Part shown: positions 32,931 through 41,300 of the stretch, one piece after another
Layout of the letters: each line of letters starts with the position of its first letter
Numbering within the stretch: the stretch's first letter is position 1
Origin: Sphingomonas flavalba
Lineage (GTDB): Bacteria > Pseudomonadota > Alphaproteobacteria > Sphingomonadales > Sphingomonadaceae
DNA length: 64,000 nucleotides
NCBI RefSeq assembly: GCF_004796535.1
Contig: NZ_SPHY01000006.1
Span: 1 to 64,000 of the forward strand
Reading direction: 5' to 3'
Made by a program: the position numbers and the translations under genes
The notes under the pieces: generated by a model
The model's input: only the letters and a program-made list of their open reading frames with translations
The model's database searches: none
Told to the model about the DNA's origin: nothing

Positions 32931-34235
32931 GTGGCGAAACGCCTGACCTATTACATCCTGCTTGGCTTGGTCCTGGGCATTATCGTCGGCTGGACCCTCA
33001 ACGTCTCCATCGGTGACAACACGCCGGAAGGCAAAGCGCTGCTGGTCCAGATCGCCGGCTATTTCAGCATCGCTACGGACATATTCCTGCGGCTTATCAA
33101 GATGATTATCGCGCCGCTGGTCTTCTCCACATTGGTCGCGGGCATCTATCACATGGGCGATACCGCCGCACTCGGCCGGGTCGGCATGCGTGCGCTCGGC
33201 TGGTTCATCGGCGCCAGCCTGATCTCGCTGACCGTCGGCCTGCTGCTGGTCAACGCGCTGCAGCCGGGGGTGGGACTTGACCTGCCGCTGCCCGCGGTCA
33301 CCGCCGCCAGCGGCGTCGACCGGGCGGCGTTCGAGCTGAGAACCTTCATCACCCACATCTTTCCAGCCTCGATGATCGAGGCGATGGCCGATAACGAAAT
33401 CCTCCAGATCGTCATCTTCTCGCTGTTCGTCGGTGTCGCAATGACCGCGGTCGGCGAAAAGGCGGCGCCGCTCGCCAAGGCGATCGAGGCGCTGGTGGCG
33501 GTGATGCTGCAGATCACCGATTATGTGATGCGCCTCGCCCCGATCGCGGTGTTCGCGGCGGTGACCAGCACGCTGGCCGAACAGGGGCCGGCGATCCTCG
33601 GCGATCTCGCCTATTTCATGGGCACCTTCTACATCGGCATCATCGTGTTGTGGCTGGTGCTGATCGGCATCTGCTTCCTGATCGTCGGCGGCCGCACCCG
33701 GCTGCTGGTCCGCTACATTCGCGAACCGTTGCTGCTCGCCTTCTCGACCGCGTCGTCGGAGGCCGCCTACCCCCGTACGCTAGAGGCGCTCGACCGGTTC
33801 GGCGTGCCGCCGAAGATCGCCAGCTTCGTGCTGCCGCTCGGCTATTCGTTCAACCTCGACGGGTCGATGATGTACATGACCTTCGCGACGATCTTCATCG
33901 CGCAGGCCTATGGTATCGATCTTAATCTGGGGCAGGAAATCACCCTGCTGCTGGTGCTGATGATCACCTCCAAGGGCATTGCCGGCGTGCCGCGCGCCAG
34001 CCTGGTCGTCATCGCCGCGACGCTGGCGCTGTTCGACATTCCGGAGGCCGGGCTGTTGTTGATCCTCGCCGTCGACCATTTCCTCGACATGGCCCGCTCG
34101 GCGACCAACGTCGTCGGCAACGCGGTGGCGAGCGTCGTCATCGCCCGCTGGGAGGGTGACCTCGATCCAGTCGAACCGGCGGAGATCGAGCCGCCAAAGG
34201 CGCCATCAAGCCGTCGCGACAAGGATCAGGCGTAG
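32931..34235 (+). CDS. Dicarboxylate/amino acid:cation symporter (DAACS family)
   Basis: This 434-residue inner-membrane protein is of the GltP/DctA family, importing dicarboxylates or amino acids with Na+ or H+. Diagnostic parts are the serine-rich re-entrant hairpin FSTASSEAAYPRTLEALDRFGVP, the cation motif GYSFNLDGSMMYMTFATIFIAQA (NMDGT-like), and the second hairpin region ITSKGIAGVPRASLVVIAATL followed by DHFLDMARSATNVVGNAVAS. The GTG start at 32931 follows GGGGGAGA. It is divergent from the exported M24 peptidase, and its end overlaps the convergent GST gene by 10 bp. Confidence 0.9.
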   Translation: MAKRLTYYILLGLVLGIIVGWTLNVSIGDNTPEGKALLVQIAGYFSIATDIFLRLIKMIIAPLVFSTLVAGIYHMGDTAALGRVGMRALGWFIGASLISLTVGLLLVNALQPGVGLDLPLPAVTAASGVDRAAFELRTFITHIFPASMIEAMADNEILQIVIFSLFVGVAMTAVGEKAAPLAKAIEALVAVMLQITDYVMRLAPIAVFAAVTSTLAEQGPAILGDLAYFMGTFYIGIIVLWLVLIGICFLIVGGRTRLLVRYIREPLLLAFSTASSEAAYPRTLEALDRFGVPPKIASFVLPLGYSFNLDGSMMYMTFATIFIAQAYGIDLNLGQEITLLLVLMITSKGIAGVPRASLVVIAATLALFDIPEAGLLLILAVDHFLDMARSATNVVGNAVASVVIARWEGDLDPVEPAEIEPPKAPSSRRDKDQA

Positions 34236-34852
34236 GCATACGGCCCGCCGGCCTCCAGCGCGCGCCGGTAAGCCGGCCGCGCGTGGATGCGCTCCAGCCA
34301 GCCGATCAGGCGGGGGCGGGACGCGTCTAGGCCGGCGCGCTGCCGGGCCGCCTCCAACGGAAAGCTCAGCATGATGTCGGCGGCGGTCAGCCCGTCACCG
34401 ACGAACCAGTCGCTGCCCGCCAACTCACCCTCCAGATAGTCCAGATGACCATCGATCATCCGCTGGATCATCGCCCGTGCCGGGCGGCCGAGCAAGCCGA
34501 GCCGCCTGATGACCAGCATGACCAGCAGCGGCGGCATCAGCGATCCTTCGGCATAGTGGAGCAGGTGGCGGTAACGCAGCACCAGTTGGCGATGGGCCGG
34601 CGGGCCGAGCCGGCCGTTTGCCTTCTGGACCAGATACTCGACGATCGCGCCGGTCTCGGCGACGACACAGTCGCCGTCCTCGATGACCGGCGATTTGCCG
34701 AGCGGGTGCACCTTCGCCAGTTCCGGCGGCGCCAGCATCGTCTTCGGATCGCGGGCATAACGCCGCACCTCATAGGACAACTCCAGCTCCTCGAGCATCC
34801 ACAGGATGCGCTGCGACCGGCTGCTTTCCAGATGGTGGACGATAATGGTCAT
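34226..34852 (-). CDS. Glutathione S-transferase family protein
   Basis: This 208-residue cytosolic protein has a thioredoxin-like N-domain (TIIVHHLESSRSQRILWMLEELELSYEVRRYAR) with the glutathione-binding KSPVIEDGDCVVAETGAIVEYL (cis-Pro and ES/ET region). The helical C-domain contains DWFVGDGLTAADIMLSFPLEA. The SRSQR N-terminal motif suggests a serine as catalytic residue. The substrate is unknown. I used the ATG at 34852; 57 upstream in-frame codons look non-coding. A 590-bp gene-free stretch separates it from recA. Confidence 0.88.
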   Translation of the reverse strand: MTIIVHHLESSRSQRILWMLEELELSYEVRRYARDPKTMLAPPELAKVHPLGKSPVIEDGDCVVAETGAIVEYLVQKANGRLGPPAHRQLVLRYRHLLHYAEGSLMPPLLVMLVIRRLGLLGRPARAMIQRMIDGHLDYLEGELAGSDWFVGDGLTAADIMLSFPLEAARQRAGLDASRPRLIGWLERIHARPAYRRALEAGGPYAYA

Positions 34853-34957
34853 GCGGCTCTCCCGCTCCCCGGCATCGGGCCAAACGCCCTGCGCCGGGGG
34901 ATCAGGCCATGCCGCACCCATCCGTGTCAATCGCCGGCGCCCGTCCCACGCACTATC

Positions 34958-34979
34958 CATCCTGCCGCAAGGCAGGATG
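34958..34979 (+). repeat. GNRA-loop hairpin in the GST leader region
   Basis: CATCCTGCC-GCAA-GGCAGGATG is a perfect 9-bp stem with a GCAA tetraloop. The CCTGC/GCAGG core matches the REP-like hairpins at 5265 and 28774. It lies 105 bp before the GST start codon. Confidence 0.6.
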
Positions 34980-35338
34980 CCCACGCCAGCGGTGCCGGCG
35001 GCTCCGGAGTGGGCAGCCACCACCGTCCGCCCCCTCGCGGATCCCTCACTCGTTTGCCGCCGCTATGCCGCGCGCCTCACTGTGCCGTGGATCGGATATG
35101 CTGCGCCCCTCCCCATTGGCCGAGCGCGCAGGCTGACGCACCGCGCAGATACGCCATGCCGTCCATCATTACCGGCGAGCATCACCGCAAACGGCATCGC
35201 CGACCGGCAAGCGATCACGAAAGACGGCCAACCACCCACCCTGGATCATCGGTTGGTTGCGCTGTCAGCGCCATCGGCGCACCGTCAGCCCCAATGATCG
35301 GCGTACACCCGTGCAACGGGGCGGGTACAGCGACACGA

Positions 35339-35367
35339 AAGGCCCGCCGGGGCGTCCGGCGGGCCTT
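35339..35367 (-). terminator. Rho-independent terminator of recA
   Basis: AAGGCCCGCCGG (35339-35350) pairs fully with CCGGCGGGCCTT (35356-35367), a 12-bp perfect stem with a GGCGT loop. On the minus strand the stem ends in CCTTTCGT. It lies about 70 bp beyond the recA stop. Confidence 0.8.
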
Positions 35368-35439
35368 GGGTGCTTGGCACGAACAGCGCCGCAACGCATC
35401 CGGTCGGCTGGGGCACGGCCGTCACCGTGCCCGGCCGGA

Positions 35440-36516
35440 TCACAGATCGTCGGCGTCGTCCGCACCGGGTCCGGTCATCATTTCCTCGGCCACCCGATCG
35501 GTGTGGTTGCGGATCGCCTTTTCCAGCTTCGCCGCCAGCTCCGGGTTTTCCTTGAGATAGGTCTTGGCGTTCTCCCGCCCCTGGCCGATGCGGATCGAGT
35601 CGTAGGAGAACCAGGCGCCGGATTTCTCGACCAGCCCTGCCTTAACGCCAAGGTCGAGGATCTCGCCGATCTTTGAAATGCCCTCGCCGTACATGATGTC
35701 GAATTCGACCTGCTTGAACGGCGGCGCGACCTTGTTCTTCACCACCTTCACCCGCGTGCTGTTGCCGACGATGTCGTCGCGGTCCTTGATCTGGCCGGTG
35801 CGACGGATGTCGAGACGGACGGACGCGTAGAATTTCAGCGCGTTGCCGCCGGTCGTCGTCTCCGGATTGCCGTACATCACGCCGATCTTCATGCGGATCT
35901 GGTTGATGAAGATGACCATGCAGCGCGAACGGCTGATCGAGCCGGTGATCTTGCGTAGCGCCTGGCTCATCAGCCGGGCCTGGAGGCCGACATGGCTGTC
36001 GCCCATCTCGCCCTCGATCTCGGCGCGGGGGACAAGGGCGGCGACCGAGTCGATGACCAGCACGTCAATCGCGTTCGAGCGGACCAGCGTATCGGCGATC
36101 TCCAACGCCTGCTCGCCGGTATCGGGCTGCGACACGATCAGTTCGTCGATGTCGACACCAAGCTTCTTCGCGTAAACCGGGTCAAGCGCGTGCTCGGCGT
36201 CGATGAAGGCAGCGGTACCGCCGCCCCGCTGCGCCTCGGCGATCGCGTGCAGTGCGAGTGTAGTCTTGCCGGAGCTTTCCGGCCCATAAATCTCGACGAC
36301 GCGGCCGCGCGGCAAGCCGCCGATACCAAGCGCAATGTCCAGCCCGAGCGAACCTGTGGAGATCGCCTCCACCTGCATCGCTTCCTTGCTGCCCAGCTTC
36401 ATCGCCGAGCCCTTGCCGAACGCGCGATCGATCTGCGCGAGCGCCGCTTCCAATGCCTTTTGCCTGTCCATATTCCCCGCAGTTCCGCTGTCGATGACTC
36501 TAAGCTGTGCCGACAT
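35440..36516 (-). CDS. recA: Recombinase RecA
   Basis: RecA forms filaments on single-stranded DNA, catalyses strand exchange and triggers LexA self-cleavage. The 358-residue protein has the Walker A GPESSGKT at 78-85, the MAW motif region, the L2 loop [27 protein letters not shown], and an acidic C-terminus (DDADDL). The start at 36516 has GAGGGAG upstream; 20 further in-frame codons would run towards the promoter and are unlikely. Upstream lies a LexA box, as expected for autoregulated SOS control. Confidence 0.98.
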   Translation of the reverse strand: MSAQLRVIDSGTAGNMDRQKALEAALAQIDRAFGKGSAMKLGSKEAMQVEAISTGSLGLDIALGIGGLPRGRVVEIYGPESSGKTTLALHAIAEAQRGGGTAAFIDAEHALDPVYAKKLGVDIDELIVSQPDTGEQALEIADTLVRSNAIDVLVIDSVAALVPRAEIEGEMGDSHVGLQARLMSQALRKITGSISRSRCMVIFINQIRMKIGVMYGNPETTTGGNALKFYASVRLDIRRTGQIKDRDDIVGNSTRVKVVKNKVAPPFKQVEFDIMYGEGISKIGEILDLGVKAGLVEKSGAWFSYDSIRIGQGRENAKTYLKENPELAAKLEKAIRNHTDRVAEEMMTGPGADDADDL

Positions 36517-36590
36517 GGCAGGCTCCCTCGTAGATCGCCCATGCGCCGGGTTCAACGCACTCCGGCTTATGTACATAGTTTGTTCTACTA

Positions 36591-36605
36591 GAACAAGAGA
36601 GGAAC
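36591..36605. promoter_or_regulatory. LexA (SOS) box of recA
   Basis: On the recA coding strand this reads GTTC-CTCTCTT-GTTC, the alphaproteobacterial LexA site. An overlapping inverted repeat, TTGTTC-TACTA-GAACAA (36580-36596), shares the upstream GAAC. The box centre is about 80 bp upstream of the recA ATG. Confidence 0.85.
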
Positions 36606-36674
36606 GAGATTTTTATCCAGCGCGCGGGATTGGCGCCGAAGCCTACGGAATTACTGTTCTTTTTGCTGCAGTGG

Positions 36675-36706
36675 TGGGGAGCAGCCGGCTCCGCTCCCCA
36701 GTTTTT
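36675..36706 (+). terminator. Plus-strand intrinsic terminator with no gene in front of it
   Basis: TGGGGAGC (36675-36682) pairs with GCTCCCCA (36693-36700) and is followed by GTTTTTC. The T run is on the plus strand, so it would stop transcripts moving rightward from the recA promoter region. In the minus direction no T run follows the stem. Confidence 0.55.
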
Positions 36707-36762
36707 CATGTCGGCGGTTTGGCGCCTGCGCCCAGCCTTGCCTGCCCGCGCCGAATCTGGCG

Positions 36763-38316
36763 CTACAGCCGCCCCGCCTTCAGCGCCTGGTCGATATGCT
36801 CCGCCTGGCGCAGCACCAGCGCGACGATGGTCAGCGTCGGATTGCATCCGCCGGACGTGGGAAACAGGCTGCCGTCCGAAACGAACAGGTTGGGCACATC
36901 ATGCGTCTGGCCATAGGGGGTGCAGACGCTGGCCTTGGGGTCCGTGCCCATCCGCGCCGTGCCCATATTGTGCGTGGCAGGGATATAATCGCCCATCTCG
37001 ACAATCTGTTCAGCGCCCAGCGCCTCGTAGATCCGCCGCCCCGCCTTCCACGCGTAATTCTTCATCGCGATGGTGTTCGGATGGTCCTCGTAATGGACCA
37101 CCGGCACCGGCAGGCCGTAGCCGTCGCGCTCGGTCGCGTGGAGGGTGATGGCGTTGGACAGTTGCGGCGGATCCTCCCCAGTCAGCAGCATCCCGGCCAG
37201 ATAGTCATACTTCGCCAGAATGTCGGTCAGCTCGTGGCCCCAGCCACCGATCAGCATGTTCTTCGCCAGAATTTCCGGCGTGAACGGCACGGTATTAATC
37301 AGGAAGCCGCCGGCAAAGCCGCGCTCCGGCCTGTGCCCGCGCTCGTCGCGGACCACCCCGGCCAGGTGGGTCTGACGGTAGAAATGCACCTTGCCCGGCA
37401 TCACCCCCATCACCTGGATGGTGAAGTGGCGCATGTAATTGCGCCCGACCAGGCCGCTACTGTTCGCCAGGCCATTGGGGAAGCGCGCGCTTTTCGTGTT
37501 GAGCAGCAGCCGCGTCGTCTCGACGACGTTGCCCGCCACCGCCACCGCCCGCGCCTTCTGCGTCACGCTCTTGCCGTTATGCAGATAGGTGACGCTTTCA
37601 ACCCGACCGGCATCGTTCAGCGCAATGCCGGTCGCCATGCATTCCGGCCGCAGCTCGAACCGGCCGGTCTCCTCCGCCTTCGGGATCTCTGTATAGAGGG
37701 TCGACCATTTCGCGCCGATCGCGCAGCCGGACGTGCAGAAGCCCAACTGGTGGCAGGCCGGCCGGTTGTCGCGATCGATCGAGTTGATCGCCATGTGATG
37801 AGTGTCGATGTCGGTATAGCCGCACTTACGCGCTCCGGCTTCCAGCACCTTGAAATTGTTGCCCGGCGGCAGGAACGGAAGGCCGTTCTTGCCGGTCACG
37901 CCCAGCCGCAGCTCCGCCTTCTGGTACCACGGCTCCAATTCCTCCGGCGTCACCGGCCAGTCGACCAGCGTCGTGTCCGGCATCACGCCATAGGTCGTCA
38001 GCGCGCGCATCTCGTGCGGCTCCAGCCGAGGGCAGGCGGCGGTCCAGTGCATCGTCGTGCCGCCGACGGTCTTGCAGTTCCATACCGGAAAATTGGGGTC
38101 GGGCTTGCCGGTCGCCATCCGCCGGTCGAGCCAGGTCAGCTTGCCGAACATCTCCGCTTCGTCGTTGACGATATCGGCCATCTGTAGGCGCGGCCCGGCT
38201 TCCAGACAGACGACTTTGTGGCCACGCTGTGCCAGTTCGTTGGCCAGCGTACCGCCGGCGGCACCGGAGCCGATGACGACGAAGACCGAGCTGTCGTTCA
38301 ATGCGAAGCTGGTCAT
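36763..38316 (-). CDS. GMC-family FAD dehydrogenase, large subunit (gluconate 2-dehydrogenase type)
   Basis: This 517-residue flavoprotein has an N-terminal dinucleotide fold VFVVIGSGAAGGTLANELAQRG, GMC block WNCKTVGGTTMHWTAACPRL and C-terminal domain ending NPTLTIVALVLRQAEHI. A cysteine set, CHQLGFCTSGCAIGAKW, matches the iron-sulfur ligand region of membrane-bound gluconate/sorbitol dehydrogenases. The predicted role is oxidation of an alcohol, polyol or sugar acid, feeding electrons to the respiratory chain. No cytochrome c subunit is encoded beside it. It overlaps the subunit-3 gene by 4 bp. Confidence 0.85.
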   Translation of the reverse strand: MTSFALNDSSVFVVIGSGAAGGTLANELAQRGHKVVCLEAGPRLQMADIVNDEAEMFGKLTWLDRRMATGKPDPNFPVWNCKTVGGTTMHWTAACPRLEPHEMRALTTYGVMPDTTLVDWPVTPEELEPWYQKAELRLGVTGKNGLPFLPPGNNFKVLEAGARKCGYTDIDTHHMAINSIDRDNRPACHQLGFCTSGCAIGAKWSTLYTEIPKAEETGRFELRPECMATGIALNDAGRVESVTYLHNGKSVTQKARAVAVAGNVVETTRLLLNTKSARFPNGLANSSGLVGRNYMRHFTIQVMGVMPGKVHFYRQTHLAGVVRDERGHRPERGFAGGFLINTVPFTPEILAKNMLIGGWGHELTDILAKYDYLAGMLLTGEDPPQLSNAITLHATERDGYGLPVPVVHYEDHPNTIAMKNYAWKAGRRIYEALGAEQIVEMGDYIPATHNMGTARMGTDPKASVCTPYGQTHDVPNLFVSDGSLFPTSGGCNPTLTIVALVLRQAEHIDQALKAGRL

Positions 38317-38822
38317 CCCTGCCCCCCTGCCGCCGCCTTCGGCAACCAGTCTATGTCGTTGAATCCACGCTCCAGATAGCCGCCATACTCGACGGATGAC
38401 CCTTCATAACCGACGAGCTTCCACACCGCCGGGTCGCGGTAGATCATTTCCGCCCCACGCCATTGCAGCGCCTTGAAGAACGGCAACTGGTCGACCTTCT
38501 CGACCAGGCTGCGCCGGATGACCGCCGGCAGCTCGGCAAACGGCGCGATATGCGATCCGTCCAGTTCGGCGAGGCCCAAGTCATGCGCTTTCATCGCCGC
38601 CGGGTCGGCCGCAACCTCTTTCAGATAGCGGTCGGCGACACTCCGATAGAAATCGTCGGTCAGCGCGCGGTGCGGGAAGGTCGTGCGCAGCAGCGCGGCG
38701 GTGGTCGCGCTCCGCCGGTCCGGCGCCGCAACGGCGGCCAGCGCCCCGGGCGCCAGAATCAGTGCCCCGCCCAAGGCAAGGCCGCGCATCGTGGCGCGCC
38801 GGGTCATTCCAAGCTCGGTCAT
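38313..38822 (-). CDS. Gluconate 2-dehydrogenase subunit 3 family protein (Tat substrate)
   Basis: This 169-residue partner carries the twin-arginine signal (TRRATMRGLALGGALILAPGALAA) used to export GMC large subunits, which lack their own signal. The mature part follows the gluconate_2-dh3 pattern: ALLRTTFPHRALTDDFYRSVADRYL, and later GYEGSSVEYGGYLERGFNDIDWLP. The ATG at 38822 is preferred to a TTG one codon upstream. The ATGA overlap with the large-subunit gene supports one exported complex. Confidence 0.85.
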   Translation of the reverse strand: MTELGMTRRATMRGLALGGALILAPGALAAVAAPDRRSATTAALLRTTFPHRALTDDFYRSVADRYLKEVAADPAAMKAHDLGLAELDGSHIAPFAELPAVIRRSLVEKVDQLPFFKALQWRGAEMIYRDPAVWKLVGYEGSSVEYGGYLERGFNDIDWLPKAAAGGQG

Positions 38823-38843
38823 CAACTGGCCCTCACTCGTGCA

Positions 38844-41132
38844 TCAGAAGGAAACACCGGCCTTGGCGTAATATTGCCGGCCACGATCGAATGCCTGCAT
38901 GTAGAAGCCGAAGCTCGGCTGATAGTCGCCGAACACCCGGAACTTCTTGTTGCCGATATTGTCGACGCCGAAAGTCAGCGAATAGACCCGGCTCGGGTCC
39001 TGCCAGCGGATGCTGGCGTTCACCACGCTGTAGCCCGGCTGGTAGAGCAGCGGATCGTTGATGCCGTTGGCGTTGGTGAAGAAGCCGGAACGGTAGGACC
39101 AATCGACATGCGGCGTCAGCAAGCCCACGCTGCCTAGTTCGTTCTCCTTCTCCGCCGAGGCGCTCAGCGTCCATTTCGATACGAGCACGAACCTGGAATC
39201 CAGTGTCAGCCCCTGCACGCCGGCGTCCAGCCGCTTGAACTTCGCATCGGTCAGGCCGACCGCAGCATTAAGCCGCCAGCCGTCGCCGGGGGCGAAGTTG
39301 CCCTCCATCTCCAGCCCCTGGATGCGCGCCTTGCCGGCGTTGGTGATGAATGGGCCGACCCGGCTGGCGTCCGCGACCAGCAACTGCATGTCCTGATAGT
39401 CGGTGTAGAAGGCGGCGGCGTTCAGACGCAGTCGGTTGTCGAGCGCCATCAGCTTGAAACCGGCTTCATAGGAGTCGACGGTTTCCGGCCTGAAGCTCGG
39501 CAGGCTGGCTTCCGGCGGGAAGATGCGCTGGGTGTAGCCGCCGCCCTTGAAGCCCTGCGAATAGGTCGCATAGAGCATCAGGTCGGGCTGGACCTGATAG
39601 GACAGGCTGACCATCGGCGTCCATTTGTTCACGTTCGCTTCAACCGTCTGGTAGGGGACGGTCCGCGTGCCGGTCGGAATGTCGAGGAACGGCAGCAGCG
39701 TCGAGACGACATACTGGTCCGGCAGGTAATCCTTGCGATCCTCGGTATAGCGGATGCCGCCGGTCAGGGTCAGCGCATCAGTGACCTTGAAGCCTAGCTG
39801 GGCGAAAGCCGCCCAGTTCTTGTAATCGTAATAGCCGCCGGACTGGGCCGACACGACCAGGAAGTCGATCGGATTGATGTCCTGGCCTTTCTCCTTGAAG
39901 AAATAGAGGCCGGTCACCCAGTTCAGCCGCCCGTCCATCGTCTTGCCGACGAACTGGAATTCCTGGCTGAACTGCTTCTGGGTGAACGCGTCGTAGACGT
40001 GGTTGATACCCAGGTTCGATCCGTCGCGATCCTGCGCGAAGCTGCCGTTGATCCGGCGGACAGCGGTGATCGACTTCAACTGTATGTCGTCGGCGATCTC
40101 GTAGGACGCGGTCAGCGACGCCGACCACAGCTTCAGGTCCGAAAAGGTCGGCCCGGTCGAATAGTTGGTGTCGTGGCTGTAAAGGCGCTGGTTATAGCAA
40201 CTGGTGTTGGTCACCGCCGCCGCGGTCAGGCAGTCGGCCGGGTTGCCGAAGCCGGTCGCGATGAAATTCTGCAGCGTGACGAAGCTGCCGGCCTCGTTCG
40301 GGTCGATACCGGTGATGACCACCGGCGCGCCATGGCTCTTATCGCGGGTGTAGTCGCCGGACAGGGTGATCTCCAGCCCGCTGTCCACCGGGGCAAGGCG
40401 CAGCGTGCCGCGAATCGTGCTGCTATCCTTGTTGCCCAGCTTCTTGCCCAGCGCCGGCGCGTTCACATAGCCGTCCTGGCGGAATATGCCGCCGGCCACC
40501 TTGGCATACAGGCCGTCGGCCAGCGGCCCGCTGACCATGGCGCGCAGGTTCACCAGGTCGTCGGTGCCATATTTGAAATCGCCCTTCACCCGAACGTCGC
40601 CGTCGGGCTGGATCGTGGTGACGTTGATCGCGCCGCCGATCGTGTTGCGGCCGAACAGCGTGCCCTGCGGCCCGCGCAGAACCTCGACCGAGTTGACGTC
40701 GATCAGGTCGAACACCCCGCCGACGGTGCGGCCCAGATAAACACCGTCGACATAGATGCCGACGCCCGGCTCCACTGTCGGCGCAAAGTCGCTCTGGCCG
40801 ATGCCGCGGATATAGACCGCCGCGTTCGACGCGACACCGCTGTTCGACGGGATGTTGGCGAAGGTCAGGTTAGGGGTGAAGTCCTGGATGCGGTTGACCT
40901 GGGCGATGCCCTGCGCCTCCAGCCGCTGGGCGCTGAACGCGGTGATCGAAATCGGCGTGTCCTGCAGGTTCTCGGTCTGCTTGCGCGCGGTGACGGTGAT
41001 CGTCTCCAGCGCATCGGCGCCCGGCGCGCCACCCTGCTCCTGCGCCAGCGCGGCACCACTCGTCGTGGCGAGCAGCCCCGCCAGCAGCACCGATGACAGC
41101 GCGCGATTCCCGTTCGAACTGCCTTTGGCCAT
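38844..41132 (-). CDS. TonB-dependent outer-membrane receptor
   Basis: This 762-residue protein has a signal peptide (SSVLLAGLLATTSGAALAQ) followed by a TonB-box-like stretch (LETITVTARKQTENLQDTPISITAFS). The plug carries VYIRGIGQSDFAPTVEPGVGIYVDGVYLGRTVGG and VEVLRGPQGTLFGRNTIGGAINV. The barrel has the sphingomonad motif LMLYATYSQGFKGGGYTQ and ends YAKAGVSF, with a terminal aromatic. The predicted role is energy-dependent import of an organic substrate; the neighbouring oxidative enzymes suggest an alcohol, amide or polyether rather than iron. It is 18 bp upstream of the subunit-3 gene, so co-transcribed. Confidence 0.93.
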   Translation of the reverse strand: MAKGSSNGNRALSSVLLAGLLATTSGAALAQEQGGAPGADALETITVTARKQTENLQDTPISITAFSAQRLEAQGIAQVNRIQDFTPNLTFANIPSNSGVASNAAVYIRGIGQSDFAPTVEPGVGIYVDGVYLGRTVGGVFDLIDVNSVEVLRGPQGTLFGRNTIGGAINVTTIQPDGDVRVKGDFKYGTDDLVNLRAMVSGPLADGLYAKVAGGIFRQDGYVNAPALGKKLGNKDSSTIRGTLRLAPVDSGLEITLSGDYTRDKSHGAPVVITGIDPNEAGSFVTLQNFIATGFGNPADCLTAAAVTNTSCYNQRLYSHDTNYSTGPTFSDLKLWSASLTASYEIADDIQLKSITAVRRINGSFAQDRDGSNLGINHVYDAFTQKQFSQEFQFVGKTMDGRLNWVTGLYFFKEKGQDINPIDFLVVSAQSGGYYDYKNWAAFAQLGFKVTDALTLTGGIRYTEDRKDYLPDQYVVSTLLPFLDIPTGTRTVPYQTVEANVNKWTPMVSLSYQVQPDLMLYATYSQGFKGGGYTQRIFPPEASLPSFRPETVDSYEAGFKLMALDNRLRLNAAAFYTDYQDMQLLVADASRVGPFITNAGKARIQGLEMEGNFAPGDGWRLNAAVGLTDAKFKRLDAGVQGLTLDSRFVLVSKWTLSASAEKENELGSVGLLTPHVDWSYRSGFFTNANGINDPLLYQPGYSVVNASIRWQDPSRVYSLTFGVDNIGNKKFRVFGDYQPSFGFYMQAFDRGRQYYAKAGVSF

Positions 41133-41300
41133 ACTTCATCCCCCCTTATGCCTCATCGCCTGTCAGCCGGCGGGAACCGCCGGCTGCGGCCGGATTAGTG
41201 GGGGCAGTCTCTCAATTCGCGAATATGCCTGCTATCCGCATTCTGAAGGCATTGTGCGTTTTTGGGCGTCAAAAAGACGCCAGGCGCATCGCGATACCAT

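Larger units (their letters stand above)
34853..35439. other. Gene-free stretch between the GST gene and recA
   Basis: About 590 bp without a convincing protein gene: the open frames here have no ribosome-binding site and no recognisable sequence. It holds a GCAA-loop hairpin (34958-34979), the recA terminator (35339-35367) and presumably the GST promoter. I find no tRNA, 4.5S, 6S or tmRNA pattern. Confidence 0.6.

Noticed and set aside
41256-41282. Hairpin GGCGTC-AAAAA-GACGCC between amidase and TonB receptor genes as a terminator
   Set aside because: The stem is only 6 bp and no T run follows it in either direction of transcription; it may be incidental.
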